Part shown: positions 63,440-64,000 of the stretch, in pieces
How positions within the stretch are numbered: the first letter of the stretch is position 1
Layout: each line of letters begins with the position of its first letter
Assembly: GCA_905234685.1 (NCBI GenBank)
Contig: CAJOIR010000001.1
Location: forward strand, 62,001 to 126,000
From: Paludibacteraceae bacterium
GTDB taxonomy: Bacteria > Bacteroidota > Bacteroidia > Bacteroidales > Paludibacteraceae
Length of the DNA stretch: 64,000 bases
Direction of reading: 5' to 3'
The notes under the pieces: generated by a model
What the model saw: only the letters and a program-made list of their open reading frames with translations
Databases searched by the model: none
What the model was told of the DNA's origin: nothing
Program-made: the position numbers and the translations under genes

Positions 63440-63991
63440 TCAGGTGGATTTGAGTGTCTTGAGGTCTTTGGGACTTACAGCTTTGAGCGTGAGGAGAGTG
63501 AGTCGGAAAGGCGAACTGCCGTTGCAGAGAACAGGCGCCTCCTGGAAGTTGGCATTGCAGATGGCTGCCCATTTTTGACGCTCACTGTGGAAATCAGCAT
63601 CAAGGAAGAGCAATTTGCATGAGGCGTTCTGACTTGCCACCGTCTCTGGTGCGGAATGCAGGGCGGCAAACGGCATAGCCTTATTATCCATCTTTTGCAA
63701 GAGTGCATTGAGGTCGGTGTAGTTACGCTCTACATAGGGGTATGTCTCTTCGCCGACAACATGCTTGTAGATGGAGAATCCGTCAAGACGCTTGGCAAGA
63801 CACATTAGCAGTTGCTTCTTAAGGTGATTCTTGAACGCTATGATATGTTGCTCCTCAATAAGGTAGGAGTTCTTAAACATAGTGTAGAGCCTGATGTCGT
63901 TGGTTATATCGTCTTTGTGAGCGGCAAAGTAGCGGTCGAGACAAGTGTTGGAAATGAGAGAGAGGAAAGGCTCATGCACGTTGTCAGACAT
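63440..63991 (-). CDS. Unknown protein, possibly continuing past the right edge
   Basis: 183 residues from the ATG at 63991. The frame stays open to the window edge (GCT GCG GTA before the ATG), so the gene may start further right. It is soluble, with a helical N-terminal half (HIIAFKNHLKKQLLMCLAKR) and a C-terminal half with CKLLFLDADFHSE. I recognise no family. Confidence 0.55.
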   Translation of the reverse strand: MSDNVHEPFLSLISNTCLDRYFAAHKDDITNDIRLYTMFKNSYLIEEQHIIAFKNHLKKQLLMCLAKRLDGFSIYKHVVGEETYPYVERNYTDLNALLQKMDNKAMPFAALHSAPETVASQNASCKLLFLDADFHSERQKWAAICNANFQEAPVLCNGSSPFRLTLLTLKAVSPKDLKTLKST

Positions 63992-64000
63992 TACCGCAGC

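Noticed and set aside
63390..63578. A 62-codon plus frame near the right edge.
   Set aside because: It is antisense to the larger minus-strand frame and starts within short repeats.

Overview
The window looks like a chromosome segment of a Bacteroidales bacterium, most like a Prevotellaceae-type gut, rumen or oral organism. The evidence is recurrent promoters of the Bacteroidetes form (TTTG or TTG, about 20 bp, then TAnnTTTG), few Shine-Dalgarno sequences, a SusC/SusD pair, BspA-type leucine-rich-repeat proteins, a Bacteroidetes-type LptE/SecG/sigma-54-activator group, pectin-degrading enzymes, and secreted proteins whose C-termini resemble type IX secretion (T9SS) tails. No rRNA, CRISPR array, insertion sequence or prophage was seen. 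One tRNA gene, tRNA-Leu(UAG), is present.

Layout. 1-1.9 kb (minus): prs followed by an M28 lipoprotein peptidase cut by the left edge. 2.2-12.2 kb (plus): a tightly packed run of a GDSL rhamnogalacturonan acetylesterase, a PCMD-type secreted protein, a family 2 glycosyltransferase, a DUF3467 protein, a uridine phosphorylase-like enzyme, a PL1 pectate lyase, an M49 peptidase, aroA and a second glycosyltransferase. 12.5-17.3 kb (plus): a membrane protein, a winged-helix regulator and two BspA-like proteins, the first broken by an in-frame TGA. 17.4-19.7 kb (minus): secG, lptE and a sigma-54 activator. 19.7-31.9 kb (minus): a long envelope operon reading mlaE, mlaF, a small secreted protein resembling a protease propeptide, an M6 metalloprotease, xth, lptB, a DUF4254 protein, a GT9 heptosyltransferase-like enzyme, two GT4 enzymes around a lipopolysaccharide kinase-like protein, and an O-antigen ligase-like protein. 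32.1-39.5 kb (minus): two large secreted multidomain proteins separated by a repeat-rich spacer. 39.8-50.5 kb (minus): the division and cell wall (dcw) cluster mraZ-rsmH-ftsL-ftsI-murE-mraY-murD-ftsW-murG, without murC, ftsQ, ftsA or ftsZ after murG. 50.9-61.2 kb (minus): a SusC/SusD locus with a zinc metallohydrolase lipoprotein, a DUF4302 lipoprotein, a secreted protein and a BspA-like protein. 61.4-64 kb: an M16 peptidase, tRNA-Leu, a small lipoprotein and a partial unknown gene.

How the genes fit together. Much of the window serves the cell envelope: peptidoglycan precursor synthesis and septation (dcw), LPS export and core or O-antigen assembly (lptB, lptE, GT9/GT4, kinase, ligase), phospholipid transport (mlaEF) and protein export (secG). 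The rest is nutrient capture at the surface: pectin breakdown, SusC/SusD import with attached metallohydrolase, and secreted proteases.

The least ordinary material is noncoding. Several operon junctions carry short tandem arrays, and those of at least five unrelated unit sequences have an 11-bp period. The dcw spacers carry about sixteen copies of TTTACGAT. A roughly 55-bp palindromic element occurs twice, inverted, around the 36.7-39.5 kb gene. The two large secreted-protein genes share an identical 17-bp box at the same distance from their -7 elements. All assignments come from reading the sequence, without database searches.
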